A stretch of DNA of 64,000 nucleotides, from positions 274,207-338,206 of the forward strand of contig NZ_AUHX01000005.1 in assembly GCF_000423405.1 (NCBI RefSeq), read 5' to 3'. Under the pieces are notes generated by a model that saw only the letters and a program-made list of their open reading frames with translations, was not told where the DNA came from and ran no database searches. A program made the position numbers and the translations under genes. Numbering within the stretch: position 1 is the stretch's first letter; every line of letters starts with the position of its first letter. Shown here piece by piece: positions 18,760 to 30,284 of this stretch. The stretch is from Mesonia mobilis DSM 19841. GTDB lineage: Bacteria; Bacteroidota; Bacteroidia; Flavobacteriales; Flavobacteriaceae.

Positions 18760-18793
18760 AAAAAAATCCCGTTCAAATTGAACGGGATTTTTA
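18760..18793. terminator. Bidirectional intrinsic terminator between cysH and sucC
   Basis: AATCCCGTTCAA pairs with TTGAACGGGATT, with A and T runs on either side. It is shared by the two convergent genes. Confidence 0.88.
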
Positions 18794-18814
18794 ATATCTA
18801 AAAAGCTTAATTGC

Positions 18815-20008
18815 TTAAGCCAATACTTTCTGTACTTTATCTGCAGCTTCTTGAAATTGTACAGCGCTCTCTACATTAAGACCACTACTATCAATTAATT
18901 CTTTAGCTACATCTGCGTTGGTACCTTGTAAACGTACAATAATCGGTACATTGATCGCGTCTCCCATATTTTTATAAGCATCTACAATACCTTGAGCTAC
19001 ACGGTCACAACGTACAATACCTCCAAAAATATTTACTAAAATAGCTTCTACTTTATCGTCTTTTAAAATTAAGCGGAAAGCTTCTTCTACACGTTTAGCA
19101 TCTGCTGTACCACCAACATCTAAGAAGTTAGCCGGCTCACCACCTGCTTGCTTAATTAAATCCATCGTTGCCATCGCTAGACCGGCACCGTTTACCATAC
19201 AACCTACGTTACCATCTAGATCTACATAGTTAAGACCTGCTTTTTTAGCTTCAACTTCAGTTGGGTTTTCTTCACGCTCATCACGCATCTCTGCGTAATC
19301 TTTGTGGCGGTAAAGTGCGTTATCGTCTAAAGTTACTTTAGCATCTACTGCCATAATTTTATCATCACTTGTTTTTAACACCGGGTTAATTTCAAATAAT
19401 GAAGAATCAGACTTGTCGTAAGCAGTGTAAAGTGCAGTAACAAATTTTGTCATTTCTTTAAAAGCTGCTCCAGATAAACCTAAGTTAAAAGCAACTTTTC
19501 TAGCTTGGAAAGGTAAAATTCCTGTAGCAGGATCAATTTCTTCCGTAAAAATTAAGTGCGGAGTTTCTTCAGCAACCGTTTCAATATCCATACCTCCTTC
19601 AGTAGAATACATGATCATGTTCTTACCGGTACCACGGTTTAATAAAACAGACATATAGTATTCTTCCGGCTCATTATCTCCAGGATAATAAACATCTTCA
19701 GCAACTAAAACCTGATTTACTTTTTTACCTTCGGCAGAAGTTTGTGGAGTTACCAATTGCATTCCGATAATTTCTCCTGAAATTTTTTCAACTTCCTGAA
19801 GATTCTTCGCCAATTTAACTCCGCCACCTTTTCCGCGACCTCCCGCGTGAACCTGTGCTTTAATTACGTGCCAACCGGTTCCGGTTTCTTCAGTTAGTTT
19901 TTTTGCAGCATCTACTGCAGCTTCTGGAGTGTCTGCAACAATACCACGTTGTATTCTTACACCAAAGCTATTTAGTATTTCTTTTCCTTGATATTCGTGT
20001 AAATTCAT
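18815..20008 (-). CDS. sucC: Succinate--CoA ligase beta subunit
   Basis: The ATP-grasp beta chain of the TCA-cycle enzyme that converts succinyl-CoA to succinate with substrate-level phosphorylation. At 397 residues it has the normal length. It begins MNLHEYQGKEIL, has the glycine-rich nucleotide loop KAQVHAGGRGKGGG (about 50-63), the metal-binding region FEINPVLKT and MAVDAKVTLDDN, and the CoA-ligase domain with NGAGLAMATMDLIK and NIFGGIVRCD. sucD is not adjacent, as is usual in Flavobacteria. It has its own promoter (20040-20070). Confidence 0.96.
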   Translation of the reverse strand: MNLHEYQGKEILNSFGVRIQRGIVADTPEAAVDAAKKLTEETGTGWHVIKAQVHAGGRGKGGGVKLAKNLQEVEKISGEIIGMQLVTPQTSAEGKKVNQVLVAEDVYYPGDNEPEEYYMSVLLNRGTGKNMIMYSTEGGMDIETVAEETPHLIFTEEIDPATGILPFQARKVAFNLGLSGAAFKEMTKFVTALYTAYDKSDSSLFEINPVLKTSDDKIMAVDAKVTLDDNALYRHKDYAEMRDEREENPTEVEAKKAGLNYVDLDGNVGCMVNGAGLAMATMDLIKQAGGEPANFLDVGGTADAKRVEEAFRLILKDDKVEAILVNIFGGIVRCDRVAQGIVDAYKNMGDAINVPIIVRLQGTNADVAKELIDSSGLNVESAVQFQEAADKVQKVLA

Positions 20009-20039
20009 AATCAGGTTTTTCTAGTTCTATTTTGGTTCA

Positions 20040-20070
20040 CAAAAGTAACAAATGTAATATTTTGTAGCAA
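20040..20070 (-). promoter_or_regulatory. Promoter of sucC
   Basis: On the minus strand TTG (20068-20070), 20 bases, then TACTTTTG (20040-20047) match the -33/-7 pattern. A second -7 candidate, TACATTTG (20049-20056), overlaps the spacer but has no well-placed TTG. Confidence 0.7.
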
Positions 20071-20149
20071 TACTTTTTCACTTTAAAAGAAGCTTTATTT
20101 GATTTATTTGTCTTTTTTTGAAGATTTAATTCAGAATTTACATTGAAAC

Positions 20150-20386
20150 ATGCAAAATAACGAGCAATTAATAGAACTTGCTTACGCCAAAATGTATTTT
20201 GGAAAGTACAAAGATTGGTATTTATCTGATGTCCCAGAACCTTATTTTGTTTGGTTTAATAAAAAAGGCTTCCCTCCCGGAAAAACCGGAGAACAAATGC
20301 GCGCCGTTTTTGAACTCAAAATTAACGGATTAGAATACTTGCTGAAAGAAATTAGGCAAAAGTACCCTAACCCGAAGAAAATTTAG
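20150..20386 (+). CDS. DUF3820 small protein
   Basis: A 78-residue cytoplasmic protein with the DUF3820 core: MYFGKYKDWYLSDVPEPYFVWF (about 14-35), a GFPPGKTGEQM turn and a C-terminal helix. The F-G-K-Y-K opening and the W/P-rich middle are the family signature. Biochemical function is unknown. It lies divergent from sucC and 85 bases before pyrG, which has its own -7 element. Confidence 0.75.
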   Translation: MQNNEQLIELAYAKMYFGKYKDWYLSDVPEPYFVWFNKKGFPPGKTGEQMRAVFELKINGLEYLLKEIRQKYPNPKKI

Positions 20387-20430
20387 TTTACAAAAACGCG
20401 GTTTATAGTTATAAAATAAATTGTTATTTG

Positions 20431-20438
20431 TAATTTTG
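20431..20438 (+). promoter_or_regulatory. Putative -7 promoter element for pyrG
   Basis: TAATTTTG matches TAnnTTTG and lies 33 bases before the pyrG ATG. The -33 position reads TTA rather than TTG, so the match is partial. Confidence 0.5.
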
Positions 20439-20465
20439 CGCTCCGTATAGACAACATTTAAATAA

Positions 20466-22091
<1,626 letters not shown>

Positions 22092-22230
22092 TGTCATCTT
22101 GACATTATTTTAACTCTTGGATACTTTTTTGACTAAAAAAATTTAAAATGATTTGGTATGGCTTTTTAAGTCTAATTATAGACTTTTGCCGTCCTTTAAA
22201 ATAAATTAGAAATTTCTTGTTCCTCTATTT

Positions 22231-24093
22231 ATGGAAAATAAAAAATTTGATGTTAATTCATTAATCGGTTTTGTCCTTATTGGTGCCATTTTAGTTTGGA
22301 TGTTATACACCAATCAAGATAATGAGACCAAAACTGCTGAAGTTGGTACACCAGAAAACCAAGAAGTAGTGACCACTAACGAAGTAAATGAAACTTCAGC
22401 TTCTACAGAAAATAATACACCGGCAACAGATTCTTTAGCTTTAGAACAAGCCAAAAGTAGTTTAGGAGCTTTTGCTTATTCTGCAACCTTACCTTCAGCA
22501 ACAAATAAGGTAACGACGGTAGAAAATGATGTTCTTCAACTAAAAGTTAGTAATAAAGGTGGGCAAATTATTGAGGCTAAACTTAAAAATGAAACTAATT
22601 ACGATGGTGAACCGGTTTACATTGTAAAAGATAACAACGCTTCCTTCAACTTACAATTCACTACTACCGATAATAGAACTTTAAATACGAAAGATCTATT
22701 TTTTGAACCAAAACTTAGTAAAAGTGGTGAAAACAATATGCTCTCGATGAAGCTTAAAGTTTCTGCGAATGAATATTTAGAGTACGTTTACACGCTAAAA
22801 CCCAACGATCATATGATGGATTTCTCTATTCGATCTCAAGGTTTAAGTAACGTAATTAATAGCAGCAATGATGTGCTTTTAGATTGGCAACTAAAAGCCT
22901 TTAGAACTTCTAAAAGTATTACTTACGAAAATAGATATACCGAAATTAAATGGGAATACGATGGTGATAGCGACGACTATACCGGGCAAGGTGATCTAGA
23001 TGAAGATGAAGATGAAGACATTACTTGGATCGCTTTTAGACAACACTTCTTCTCTTCTATTCTATTATCAAATTCATCTTTTGACAGTGCTAAATTTGTT
23101 TCTAAAAACTTAGTACAAGACGATGAAGTAGATACGCTTTACACGAAGAGTTTTGCGGCGACCATTCCATTGAAAATGAATGGCGGCGAACTTAACGAAT
23201 CGATGAATTGGTATTACGGACCAACAGACTACAAAATCTTAAATGATTATGATCGTAATTTAGATGAAGTAGTTCCGTTAGGTTGGGGTATTTTCGGTTT
23301 TATCAATAAGTATTTAGTAATTCCGTTTTTCAATCTTTTAAGCGGATTCTTACCGGCAGGTATTGCGATTATTTTCTTAACGATTACCGTTAAACTTTTA
23401 CTTTCTCCTGTTCAATACAAACAGTATGTCTCTCAAGCAAAAATGAAGGTTTTAAGACCGGAAATTAATGAGATTAACGAGAAGTACAAAGACAATGCTA
23501 TGAAGAAACAGCAAGAAACCATGAAGCTGTACAGCAAAGCGGGCGCCAGCCCGATGAGTGGTTGTTTACCAGCATTAATGCAGATTCCTGTTTTCTACGC
23601 TTTGTTTAACTTTTTCCCAAGTGCTTTCGATCTAAGACAAAAATCGTTCTTATGGGCAGAAGATCTTTCGAGCTACGATGTGATTGCAGAATTACCGTTT
23701 ACCATTCCGTTTTATGGTGACCATATTAGTTTATTCCCGATCTTGGCTTCTATCGCTATCTTTATTTATATGACGATGACGACCGGGCAAAGTATGCAAC
23801 AAGCACAACAACCGGGAATGCCGAATATGAAGTTTATTATGTATCTGTCGCCGCTATTTATGTTAGTTTTCTTCAACAACTACGCCAGTGGGTTATCGTT
23901 ATACTATTTCACATCCAACTTAATTACCATTGGTATTATGTTAGTGATCAAGAATTTTATTATCGATGATGAAAAGATTCACGCTAAAATTCAGGAGAAT
24001 AAAAAGAAACCTAAGAAAAAAGGAAAGTTTGCTCAGAAGTTTCAAGATATGATGGAGCAAGCAGAACAGCAGCAAAGAAATAACAGAAAATAA
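22231..24093 (+). CDS. yidC: Membrane protein insertase YidC
   Basis: A 620-residue inner-membrane insertase/chaperone, acting with or without SecYEG. It has an N-terminal membrane anchor (about 8-25), an acidic linker, and a large periplasmic beta domain (about 80-340) with a very acidic patch GDLDEDEDEDITW. The conserved insertase core follows with five membrane segments (about 365-385, 445-470, 505-525, 545-560 and 570-590), including the KMKVLRPEINEINEKYKDN cytoplasmic hairpin. The basic tail may contact ribosomes. The window also encodes ffs and ftsY, its partners in membrane targeting. Confidence 0.96.
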   Translation: MENKKFDVNSLIGFVLIGAILVWMLYTNQDNETKTAEVGTPENQEVVTTNEVNETSASTENNTPATDSLALEQAKSSLGAFAYSATLPSATNKVTTVENDVLQLKVSNKGGQIIEAKLKNETNYDGEPVYIVKDNNASFNLQFTTTDNRTLNTKDLFFEPKLSKSGENNMLSMKLKVSANEYLEYVYTLKPNDHMMDFSIRSQGLSNVINSSNDVLLDWQLKAFRTSKSITYENRYTEIKWEYDGDSDDYTGQGDLDEDEDEDITWIAFRQHFFSSILLSNSSFDSAKFVSKNLVQDDEVDTLYTKSFAATIPLKMNGGELNESMNWYYGPTDYKILNDYDRNLDEVVPLGWGIFGFINKYLVIPFFNLLSGFLPAGIAIIFLTITVKLLLSPVQYKQYVSQAKMKVLRPEINEINEKYKDNAMKKQQETMKLYSKAGASPMSGCLPALMQIPVFYALFNFFPSAFDLRQKSFLWAEDLSSYDVIAELPFTIPFYGDHISLFPILASIAIFIYMTMTTGQSMQQAQQPGMPNMKFIMYLSPLFMLVFFNNYASGLSLYYFTSNLITIGIMLVIKNFIIDDEKIHAKIQENKKKPKKKGKFAQKFQDMMEQAEQQQRNNRK

Positions 24094-24120
24094 ATCATTT
24101 AAAAATTGATATATTTACAA

Positions 24121-24143
24121 TCCCCGATCTCGGGGATTTTTTT
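24121..24143 (+). terminator. Intrinsic terminator after yidC
   Basis: A perfect hairpin, TCCCCGA-tc-TCGGGGA, is followed by seven T residues. Only ten bases separate it from the next ATG at 24153. Confidence 0.85.
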
Positions 24144-24152
24144 ATATAAAGT

Positions 24153-25226
24153 ATGAAAGCGCTACTATTTACTTTACTTTTTTTATTGCTTGCTTGTTCT
24201 GAAGATAATATTGAAAAGCAAGAAAATTCTCAATTAGAAAATGAATTTGTTAATGCAGTAGATATCTCTTCATATCCGGAGATTTCTCTATCAAATCCGA
24301 AATTTTACAATGAGAGTGGTGTTGAAGAAAATTTTATTCAGCAACTAAAGAATAATGGAGTTAACACTATTAGATTAAGACTTTGGGTAAACCCTAGCGA
24401 TCTTCATTCTGGATTCGAAGAAGTTAAAACTTTTTCGGATCAACTTAAAAGTATGGGATTTAAAATTTGGATAAGTTTACATTATTCTGATACTTGGGCA
24501 GATCCTGCTCAACAAATTACTCCAATATCGTGGCAGAATTTAAACTTTACTGAGCTTTCTATTAAAGTTAAAGAATATACCAAAAATGTAATTTTAGAGA
24601 TTAATCCCGATTATATACAGATAGGTAACGAAATAAATAATGGTTTTCTTCATCCTTTAGGAAATATCCATAACCAACCACAACAATTTAAAGATCTATT
24701 AGCGCTTGCAATAGATACCGTAAGAGAAAATTCTACTTCAACTCAAATTATAATTCATTTTGCAGGAGTAAATAATAGTTTATGGTTTTTTCAGCAAATA
24801 GAAAACCTTGACTATGATATAATCGGGTTATCATATTACCCTATTTGGCACGATAAAAACTTACTCAATTTAAAAGAACATCTCAATCAATTAGAAAATA
24901 ATTTCAATAAAAAAATATTGATCGCAGAAACTGCCTATCCCTTTACTTTAGATTGGAATGATCATACCAACAATATCGTAGGTGAAAATCAACAATTAAT
25001 TTTACCTGATTTTCCGGCAACACCCTTAGGACAATATAATTTTTTAGCAGAAATAAAATCTATTATTCAACAAACTCCAAATGGCGTAGGTCTATGTTAT
25101 TGGGGTGCAGAGCTCGTTGCTTGGAAAGGCCAAGATGCTGTTGATGCTTCTAGTTGGGAAAATCAAGCTTTATTCGATTTTCAAAATAAGGTTTTACCTG
25201 CTATAAAAATTTTTACTGAAAATTAA
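24153..25226 (+). CDS. GH53 endo-beta-1,4-galactanase lipoprotein
   Basis: A 357-residue lipoprotein (lipobox LLAC, about residue 15) with a glycoside hydrolase family 53 barrel, the family of arabinogalactan endo-beta-1,4-galactanases. Signatures include VDISSYPEI, GVNTIRLRLWVNP and ISLHYSDTWADPAQQ. The acid/base glutamate is E160 in GNEINNG and the nucleophile is E259 in IAETAYPF. It is intact and near normal length. It is not part of a recognisable polysaccharide utilisation locus, since no SusC/SusD pair is nearby. It is probably anchored at the outer membrane. Three bases separate its stop from the convergent fasciclin gene. Confidence 0.9.
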   Translation: MKALLFTLLFLLLACSEDNIEKQENSQLENEFVNAVDISSYPEISLSNPKFYNESGVEENFIQQLKNNGVNTIRLRLWVNPSDLHSGFEEVKTFSDQLKSMGFKIWISLHYSDTWADPAQQITPISWQNLNFTELSIKVKEYTKNVILEINPDYIQIGNEINNGFLHPLGNIHNQPQQFKDLLALAIDTVRENSTSTQIIIHFAGVNNSLWFFQQIENLDYDIIGLSYYPIWHDKNLLNLKEHLNQLENNFNKKILIAETAYPFTLDWNDHTNNIVGENQQLILPDFPATPLGQYNFLAEIKSIIQQTPNGVGLCYWGAELVAWKGQDAVDASSWENQALFDFQNKVLPAIKIFTEN

Positions 25227-25229
25227 ATT

Positions 25230-26645
25230 TTATTGCTGCGGAAGTAACACTGTATCGATCTTATAGAAAACTCCGTTTACAGCTTGTATTTCTTCAGAAG
25301 AAAGTATTAAAGCTTCACGATTATTTATATCTGCTAAACTTGGTACAGTAACATCTATTTCGATGGTACCGCCCAAAGTATTTACGCTAGAAGCATTATA
25401 ATTGTCTAATTCTAAATTTAGGTTTTCTGCAAAATGAAGATTTAAAATATCTATCAAATCTTGTGTTTCGATATCTTCTAAAGTAGACAGGTCATTAGGG
25501 TATAATTCTAATAAAACGTCTTCAAAAGCTGTATCGGTCGGTGCAAAAATTGTATATGGTGCATTAGCCGTATTGGTATTATTTAATTTTTCAAGGTAAT
25601 TTTCAGCAGAAATATCGTCACGCGAAATTGCTTCCACCAAAGTAGTTAGTTTTAGATCTGCTGTAATAAAATCTGCTAAGGTTGGTAAAGTAATTACTTC
25701 GTCTAAAGTATGTATCACTCCATTTGTCCCTACGATATCTTGAACAGTAATTGAACTGATGCCGTTATAAAGCAAACCAACATCTTTATTTAAATAAATG
25801 CTTAAAAATTTATCCTCACCATTAATGTTTGTAGTCGCATTCGTAGTTTGGTAGCCAGCCTCTAGATCTGAATTTAGTTTTAAACTATCTTGTACGTGAT
25901 AATTAATTAGTTGTTCTTTTTCTTCGGAAGTATAATCTGTATTTTCCCAAAACGTAGTAAACGTATCTGCTGAAGGAATTAAATACGTGAACTTTTCTGC
26001 GGAAGTAATTTGTGATTGAAAAAGTGAACTTGTAGAGATCGCTTCTGTATAAAACGGAGTTAAATTGCTATCTGCGATCATAAAAGTTTCAACGCTTGGC
26101 AACGCCATCATTTTATCGATTTCGTGCATTATCCCATTATCAACTTCAATATCTGCATTAACAAAATGTACATCTCCATTAAATTCTACTTCACTCGCCG
26201 TATTTACCAATAAACTTAAATTAGTAGCAGTACTGTCCGTTAAAGGAGTTTCTGCTAAAGTTTTTAAATAGCCTGTCGTAAAACTTTGTTCTGTATTAAT
26301 GGTTTCTAGCAAATGGTAATACACGAGATCGAAAGCAAGCTCCTGTGATATGTCGTTAATTCCGCTTAAAGAATTTTCACTTAAATAGACTTCAACAGCC
26401 GTATTATTTGGAGCTAATAAAGTATATGTACCAGAATTCCCATCTAATGCCGCATCTAACTCTGCTTGTACGACCAGATCGTAAAAAAGACTAAACCTCG
26501 GAGTCTTTTCCATATAATTTATAATTGAATTATTTCCTTCAATTACATTGCCATTATCATCATCATCTACACAACTAAAAACCGTAAGAGTTATACTTAA
26601 TAAAAACAGTAATTTTGTTACTTTTAAAATAAATTTATTCATCAT
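25230..26645 (-). CDS. Lipoprotein with three fasciclin (FAS1) domains
   Basis: A 471-residue lipoprotein (lipobox FSC at about residue 25, followed by an acidic DDDDNG stretch). Three FAS1 domains span roughly 40-180, 185-320 and 325-471. Each has an early (Y)T(L/Y/I)(L/I)(A/P)P motif (YTLLAPNNTAV, FTYLIPSADTF, YTIFAPTDTAF) and an ending of the form NG(I/V)(M/I/F)(H/Y)x(I/L)D. Its role is probably surface adhesion or ligand binding. It starts with two methionine codons. It is convergent with the GH53 gene and divergent from the MORN gene. Confidence 0.88.
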   Translation of the reverse strand: MMNKFILKVTKLLFLLSITLTVFSCVDDDDNGNVIEGNNSIINYMEKTPRFSLFYDLVVQAELDAALDGNSGTYTLLAPNNTAVEVYLSENSLSGINDISQELAFDLVYYHLLETINTEQSFTTGYLKTLAETPLTDSTATNLSLLVNTASEVEFNGDVHFVNADIEVDNGIMHEIDKMMALPSVETFMIADSNLTPFYTEAISTSSLFQSQITSAEKFTYLIPSADTFTTFWENTDYTSEEKEQLINYHVQDSLKLNSDLEAGYQTTNATTNINGEDKFLSIYLNKDVGLLYNGISSITVQDIVGTNGVIHTLDEVITLPTLADFITADLKLTTLVEAISRDDISAENYLEKLNNTNTANAPYTIFAPTDTAFEDVLLELYPNDLSTLEDIETQDLIDILNLHFAENLNLELDNYNASSVNTLGGTIEIDVTVPSLADINNREALILSSEEIQAVNGVFYKIDTVLLPQQ

Positions 26646-26699
26646 TGCGTTTTAAAAAATACTCAAGTAAAAGCCACAATATACAAAAAACCATAGCTT

Positions 26700-27413
26700 A
26701 TGTTCATCAATATTAAAAACGCTTTTTTATTCTTTTTTATTTTAAGCTCAACGTTGCTTTTTGCTCAGCAAGAAAAACTGAATCAAGTTGATGCTAACGG
26801 AAAAAGACACGGAAAATGGACTAAATATTTTGAAGGAACCGAGCAAATAAGATATACGGGTGAATTTGATCACGGGCAAGAGATCGGTACATTTAAATTC
26901 TATAAACAAGGAAACGAAGATCACCCACAAGCCACCAAAACTTATACGCGGAATAGCGATTTAGTAGAAGTGAAATTTTTCACTAAAAAAGGCAAACTAC
27001 TTACCGAAGGCCAATTTAAAAACAAAAAAAGAACCGGCGAATGGATTTACTATCACAAAGGTAAAGACATCATAATGATGAGAGAAAACTATGTGAACGA
27101 TAAACTAAACGGACTAAAATCTATCTTTTTTGAAAACGGAAAGATCGCCGAAAAGCAAAACTATGTAAATGGAGTAATGCACGGAAAAAATTTAGTTTAT
27201 GGCGCAAACGGTAATTTGCTTCAACACTACACTTACGTAAATGGTACGATGCACGGTCCTACTAAAATCTATAATCCCAATGGTGAACTTTATACCGAAG
27301 GAAACTACAAAAACGGACTTCGAGACGGCATTTGGAAGTTTTATGAAAACGGAAAATTAGATCACACCGAGAAATTCCCGAAAGAAAAACCTTCTGTAAG
27401 AAAAAAGAAATAA
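26700..27413 (+). CDS. Exported MORN-repeat (YwqK-like) protein
   Basis: A 237-residue protein with an N-terminal signal peptide (about 1-22, ending LLFAQ). Six or more MORN-variant repeats of about 23 residues follow, each with a core like x-x-Y-V-N-G-x-x-x-G-x-x-x-x-Y-x-x-N-G. Clear units are at about 110-220 (NYVNDKLNGLKSIFFENG, NYVNGVMHGKNLVYGANG, YVNGTMHGPTKIYNPNG, NYKNGLRDGIWKFYENG). The tail is lysine-rich. Such proteins are often annotated toxin-antitoxin YwqK family, which is a domain name rather than evidence of toxin activity. The mnmA promoter begins just after its stop. Confidence 0.82.
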   Translation: MFINIKNAFLFFFILSSTLLFAQQEKLNQVDANGKRHGKWTKYFEGTEQIRYTGEFDHGQEIGTFKFYKQGNEDHPQATKTYTRNSDLVEVKFFTKKGKLLTEGQFKNKKRTGEWIYYHKGKDIIMMRENYVNDKLNGLKSIFFENGKIAEKQNYVNGVMHGKNLVYGANGNLLQHYTYVNGTMHGPTKIYNPNGELYTEGNYKNGLRDGIWKFYENGKLDHTEKFPKEKPSVRKKK

Positions 27414-27427
27414 CACGACAAAATCAC

Positions 27428-27435
27428 TAATTTTG
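27428..27435 (+). promoter_or_regulatory. Putative -7 promoter element for mnmA
   Basis: TAATTTTG, an exact TAnnTTTG, lies 22 bases before the mnmA start codon and just after the stop codon of the MORN gene. Confidence 0.45.
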
Positions 27436-27457
27436 TAGAAAATATAGTTTTTAAATC

Positions 27458-28651
27458 GTGAAAAAAGAAAAAGTAGTTGTAGGCCTTAGTGGTGGTGTAG
27501 ATTCTAGTGTAACCGCATATTTGTTAAAAGAACAAGGTTATGAGGTAATTGGCCTATTTATGAAAAACTGGCACGACGACTCGGTAACCATTAGCGACGA
27601 ATGTCCTTGGTTAGACGACAGTAATGATGCCATGTTGGTTGCAGAAAAATTAGGAATTCCTTTTCAAACTATCGATTTAAGCGAGCAATACAAAGAACGT
27701 ATTGTAGACTATATGTTTAACGAATATGAACGTGGAAGAACTCCAAATCCCGATGTACTTTGTAATCGAGAAATAAAGTTCGACGTATTCATGAAAATTG
27801 CACTTTCACTCGGAGCAGATTATGTAGCCACCGGTCATTATTGTAGAAAAGGTGAAACGCAGGTTAACGGTGAAACTGTATATCAATTACTAGCCGGGAA
27901 AGATAAAAACAAAGATCAATCGTATTTTCTTTGTCAGCTTTCGCAAGAACAACTAGCAAAAACACTTTTTCCAATTGGCGAATTGCAAAAAAGTGAAGTT
28001 CGAGAAATTGCCGCGCAACAAGAATTAGTAACCGCCGGCAAAAAAGATTCTCAAGGTTTATGCTTCATTGGTAAAGTAAGACTGCCAGATTTTCTTCAGC
28101 AAAAATTACAACCTAAAGACGGTGTAATTGTAGAAATTCCTGCGGAAGAAAATATTTACCAAAATGAAACTCCTGCTTTTACTTCAAAAGAAGAAGAGTT
28201 AGATTATTTCAGTAAAAAATTTAGTTACCAAAAAGAATTAGGCAAAGAAGTTGGTAAACATAATGGCGCTCATTATTTTACGAAAGGTCAACGAAAAGGT
28301 CTTGCTGTTGGCGGTACTCCGGAACCGCTTTTTGTAATTGAAACAGATGTAGAAGAAAATATTATTTACACCGGTCAAGGTAAAAACCATCCCGGTTTAT
28401 TGCGAAAAGGTTTATTTGTAAATCCGGACGAAACACATTGGGTTCGTGAAGATCTTGCCTTAAAAGCAGGAGAAGAATTAGAAGTTTTAGCCAGAATTCG
28501 TTACCGACAACCTTTAGAAAAAGCGAAATTGTATCAAACCGAAAATGGTTTATATGTAATTTTTGAAAATGCGCAAACCGCCATCACAGAAGGTCAATTT
28601 GTAGCTTGGTATCACGAAGAAGAATTATTAGGATCGGGAGTAATTTCGTAA
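27458..28651 (+). CDS. mnmA: tRNA-specific 2-thiouridylase MnmA
   Basis: A 397-residue ATP-dependent enzyme that places the sulfur of 2-thiouridine at position 34 of Lys, Glu and Gln tRNAs. The PP-loop is [13 protein letters not shown] (8-20). The first catalytic cysteine is in the [12 protein letters not shown] segment and the second in [11 protein letters not shown], near residue 200. The start codon is GTG at 27458; no better ATG exists upstream in frame, and the protein begins in register with the family ([13 protein letters not shown]). The subtilase gene follows after 22 bases. Confidence 0.95.
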   Translation: MKKEKVVVGLSGGVDSSVTAYLLKEQGYEVIGLFMKNWHDDSVTISDECPWLDDSNDAMLVAEKLGIPFQTIDLSEQYKERIVDYMFNEYERGRTPNPDVLCNREIKFDVFMKIALSLGADYVATGHYCRKGETQVNGETVYQLLAGKDKNKDQSYFLCQLSQEQLAKTLFPIGELQKSEVREIAAQQELVTAGKKDSQGLCFIGKVRLPDFLQQKLQPKDGVIVEIPAEENIYQNETPAFTSKEEELDYFSKKFSYQKELGKEVGKHNGAHYFTKGQRKGLAVGGTPEPLFVIETDVEENIIYTGQGKNHPGLLRKGLFVNPDETHWVREDLALKAGEELEVLARIRYRQPLEKAKLYQTENGLYVIFENAQTAITEGQFVAWYHEEELLGSGVIS

Positions 28652-28673
28652 CTTGTAGCTGAAAAATTCAGCT

Positions 28674-30284
28674 ATGAAAAATATTTTACTCTTTCTATTT
28701 ACGGTTTTTAGCGTTCCGCTGGTTGCCCAAAGTCAAGAACACGCATGGGTCTATTTTACCGATAAGGCAGATGTTGCAATTTCGATTGCTAATCCCACAA
28801 CTATTTTAACGCAACGCGCCATCGATAGAAAAAATGCGCATAACATACCTATCGATACGCGCGATGTTCCTGTAAACGAAACCTACATTACTACGGTTAA
28901 AAACCAATCTGGCATAGAGGTTAAAGCAAAATCTAAATGGTTTAATTGCGTACACGTTATTGGGAGCATACAAGATATTAATGCGCTTTCAGGCTTTACA
29001 TTTGTCGATCATATCGATTTTGCCGATACCAATTTAAATACTAGAATAGCCACTACAGATCAGCAACAGTTTGTAGACAAAAATTTAGATACTCAAGTAG
29101 ATTTCACTTACGGTGATAGCGCCAATCAAGTAGAAATGCTTCACGTCGATTACCTTCATGAAAACGATTTTACCGGAGAAGGAATGCTGGTTGCGATTAT
29201 GGATTCTGGTTTTCCGCAAGTAAATACGCTTACAGCTTTCGATCGTGTTCGCAACAATAACGATTTGGTTGGTGGTTACAATTTTGTAGATCGTACCGAC
29301 GATTATGATGCTTTTACAGGAAGTTCTCACGGAACTTCTGTATTTTCTGATATGGCAGGTTTTTTACAAGATGAATTTGTAGGTACCGCTCCCGATGCCA
29401 GTTACTATTTATTTAGAACGGAAGATGTAAATTCTGAAACTCCTGTTGAAGAAAGTTATTGGGTAGAAGCTGCAGAACGCGCCGATAGTCTCGGTGTCGA
29501 TGTGATCAACACTTCTCTGGGTTACCAAACCTACGACAATCCAAATTACAGTTATACACCTTCTGATATGGACGGAAATACCGCTTTTATAAGTCGCGGA
29601 GGAAATATTGCTGTTGAAAAAGGTATTCTCGTGGTTACTTCTGCAGGAAATTCAGGAAATAATTCAAATTTTCCGGTAATTGGAGCTCCGGCTGATGGCA
29701 ACGTTTATGCAGTAGGCGCGGTAAATCAAGATGAAATCTATGCTTCTTTTAGTTCTATCGGACCTTCTGCCGACGGAAGAATTAAACCCGACGGAATGGC
29801 GCAAGGTGCTTTAGCTGTTATTATCAACACTAACGGAAATACAGCTCTCTCTAACGGAACTTCGTTCTCCTCTCCTATTATGGCGGGTGCAATCACGAGT
29901 TTTTGGCAGGCAAATCCGCAGCGAACTAACCTCGAAATTATGCAAATGGTGAGAGAATCTTCACACCTTTACAACAACCCGACTAACCAAATGGGCTACG
30001 GGATTCCTAACTTTCAAACGGCTTTAGATGATTTATTAAATACGGTTTCTTATGAAGAGCAAACTGTAAAAGTTTATCCTAATCCGGTGAGTGAATTATT
30101 GCATATCCAGAAGAATAACCTAGATCATTTAGATCTTAAAATTTATAACCTCTTAGGAAAACTAGTTTTTAAAGCCGAAAAAGTTTCCGAAGAAATTAAT
30201 TTAGCTTCACTTTCAAGCGGAGTTTATATCGCTAAATTTGAAACCGAAAATTTTCAGAAATCATTAAAAATCATCAAACAATAA
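28674..30284 (+). CDS. Subtilisin-like (S8) serine protease with T9SS sorting domain
   Basis: A 536-residue secreted protease. It has a signal peptide (1-18, ending VAQS) and a propeptide-like region to about 165. The S8 catalytic domain carries D177 (IMDSG), H219 (SSHGTS) and S397 (NGTSFSSP). The C-terminal 72 residues form a type A T9SS sorting domain (VYPNPVSE, LKIYNLLGK, LSSGVYIAKF, KSLKIIKQ). It is therefore predicted to cross the outer membrane by the type IX pathway and be anchored or released. Its stop codon overlaps the next start by one base. Confidence 0.92.
   Translation: MKNILLFLFTVFSVPLVAQSQEHAWVYFTDKADVAISIANPTTILTQRAIDRKNAHNIPIDTRDVPVNETYITTVKNQSGIEVKAKSKWFNCVHVIGSIQDINALSGFTFVDHIDFADTNLNTRIATTDQQQFVDKNLDTQVDFTYGDSANQVEMLHVDYLHENDFTGEGMLVAIMDSGFPQVNTLTAFDRVRNNNDLVGGYNFVDRTDDYDAFTGSSHGTSVFSDMAGFLQDEFVGTAPDASYYLFRTEDVNSETPVEESYWVEAAERADSLGVDVINTSLGYQTYDNPNYSYTPSDMDGNTAFISRGGNIAVEKGILVVTSAGNSGNNSNFPVIGAPADGNVYAVGAVNQDEIYASFSSIGPSADGRIKPDGMAQGALAVIINTNGNTALSNGTSFSSPIMAGAITSFWQANPQRTNLEIMQMVRESSHLYNNPTNQMGYGIPNFQTALDDLLNTVSYEEQTVKVYPNPVSELLHIQKNNLDHLDLKIYNLLGKLVFKAEKVSEEINLASLSSGVYIAKFETENFQKSLKIIKQ

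Noticed and set aside
26700..27413. Toxin-antitoxin system from the YwqK-type MORN protein
   Set aside because: The name comes from a family label. There is no small partner gene, and the protein has a signal peptide and only MORN repeats.
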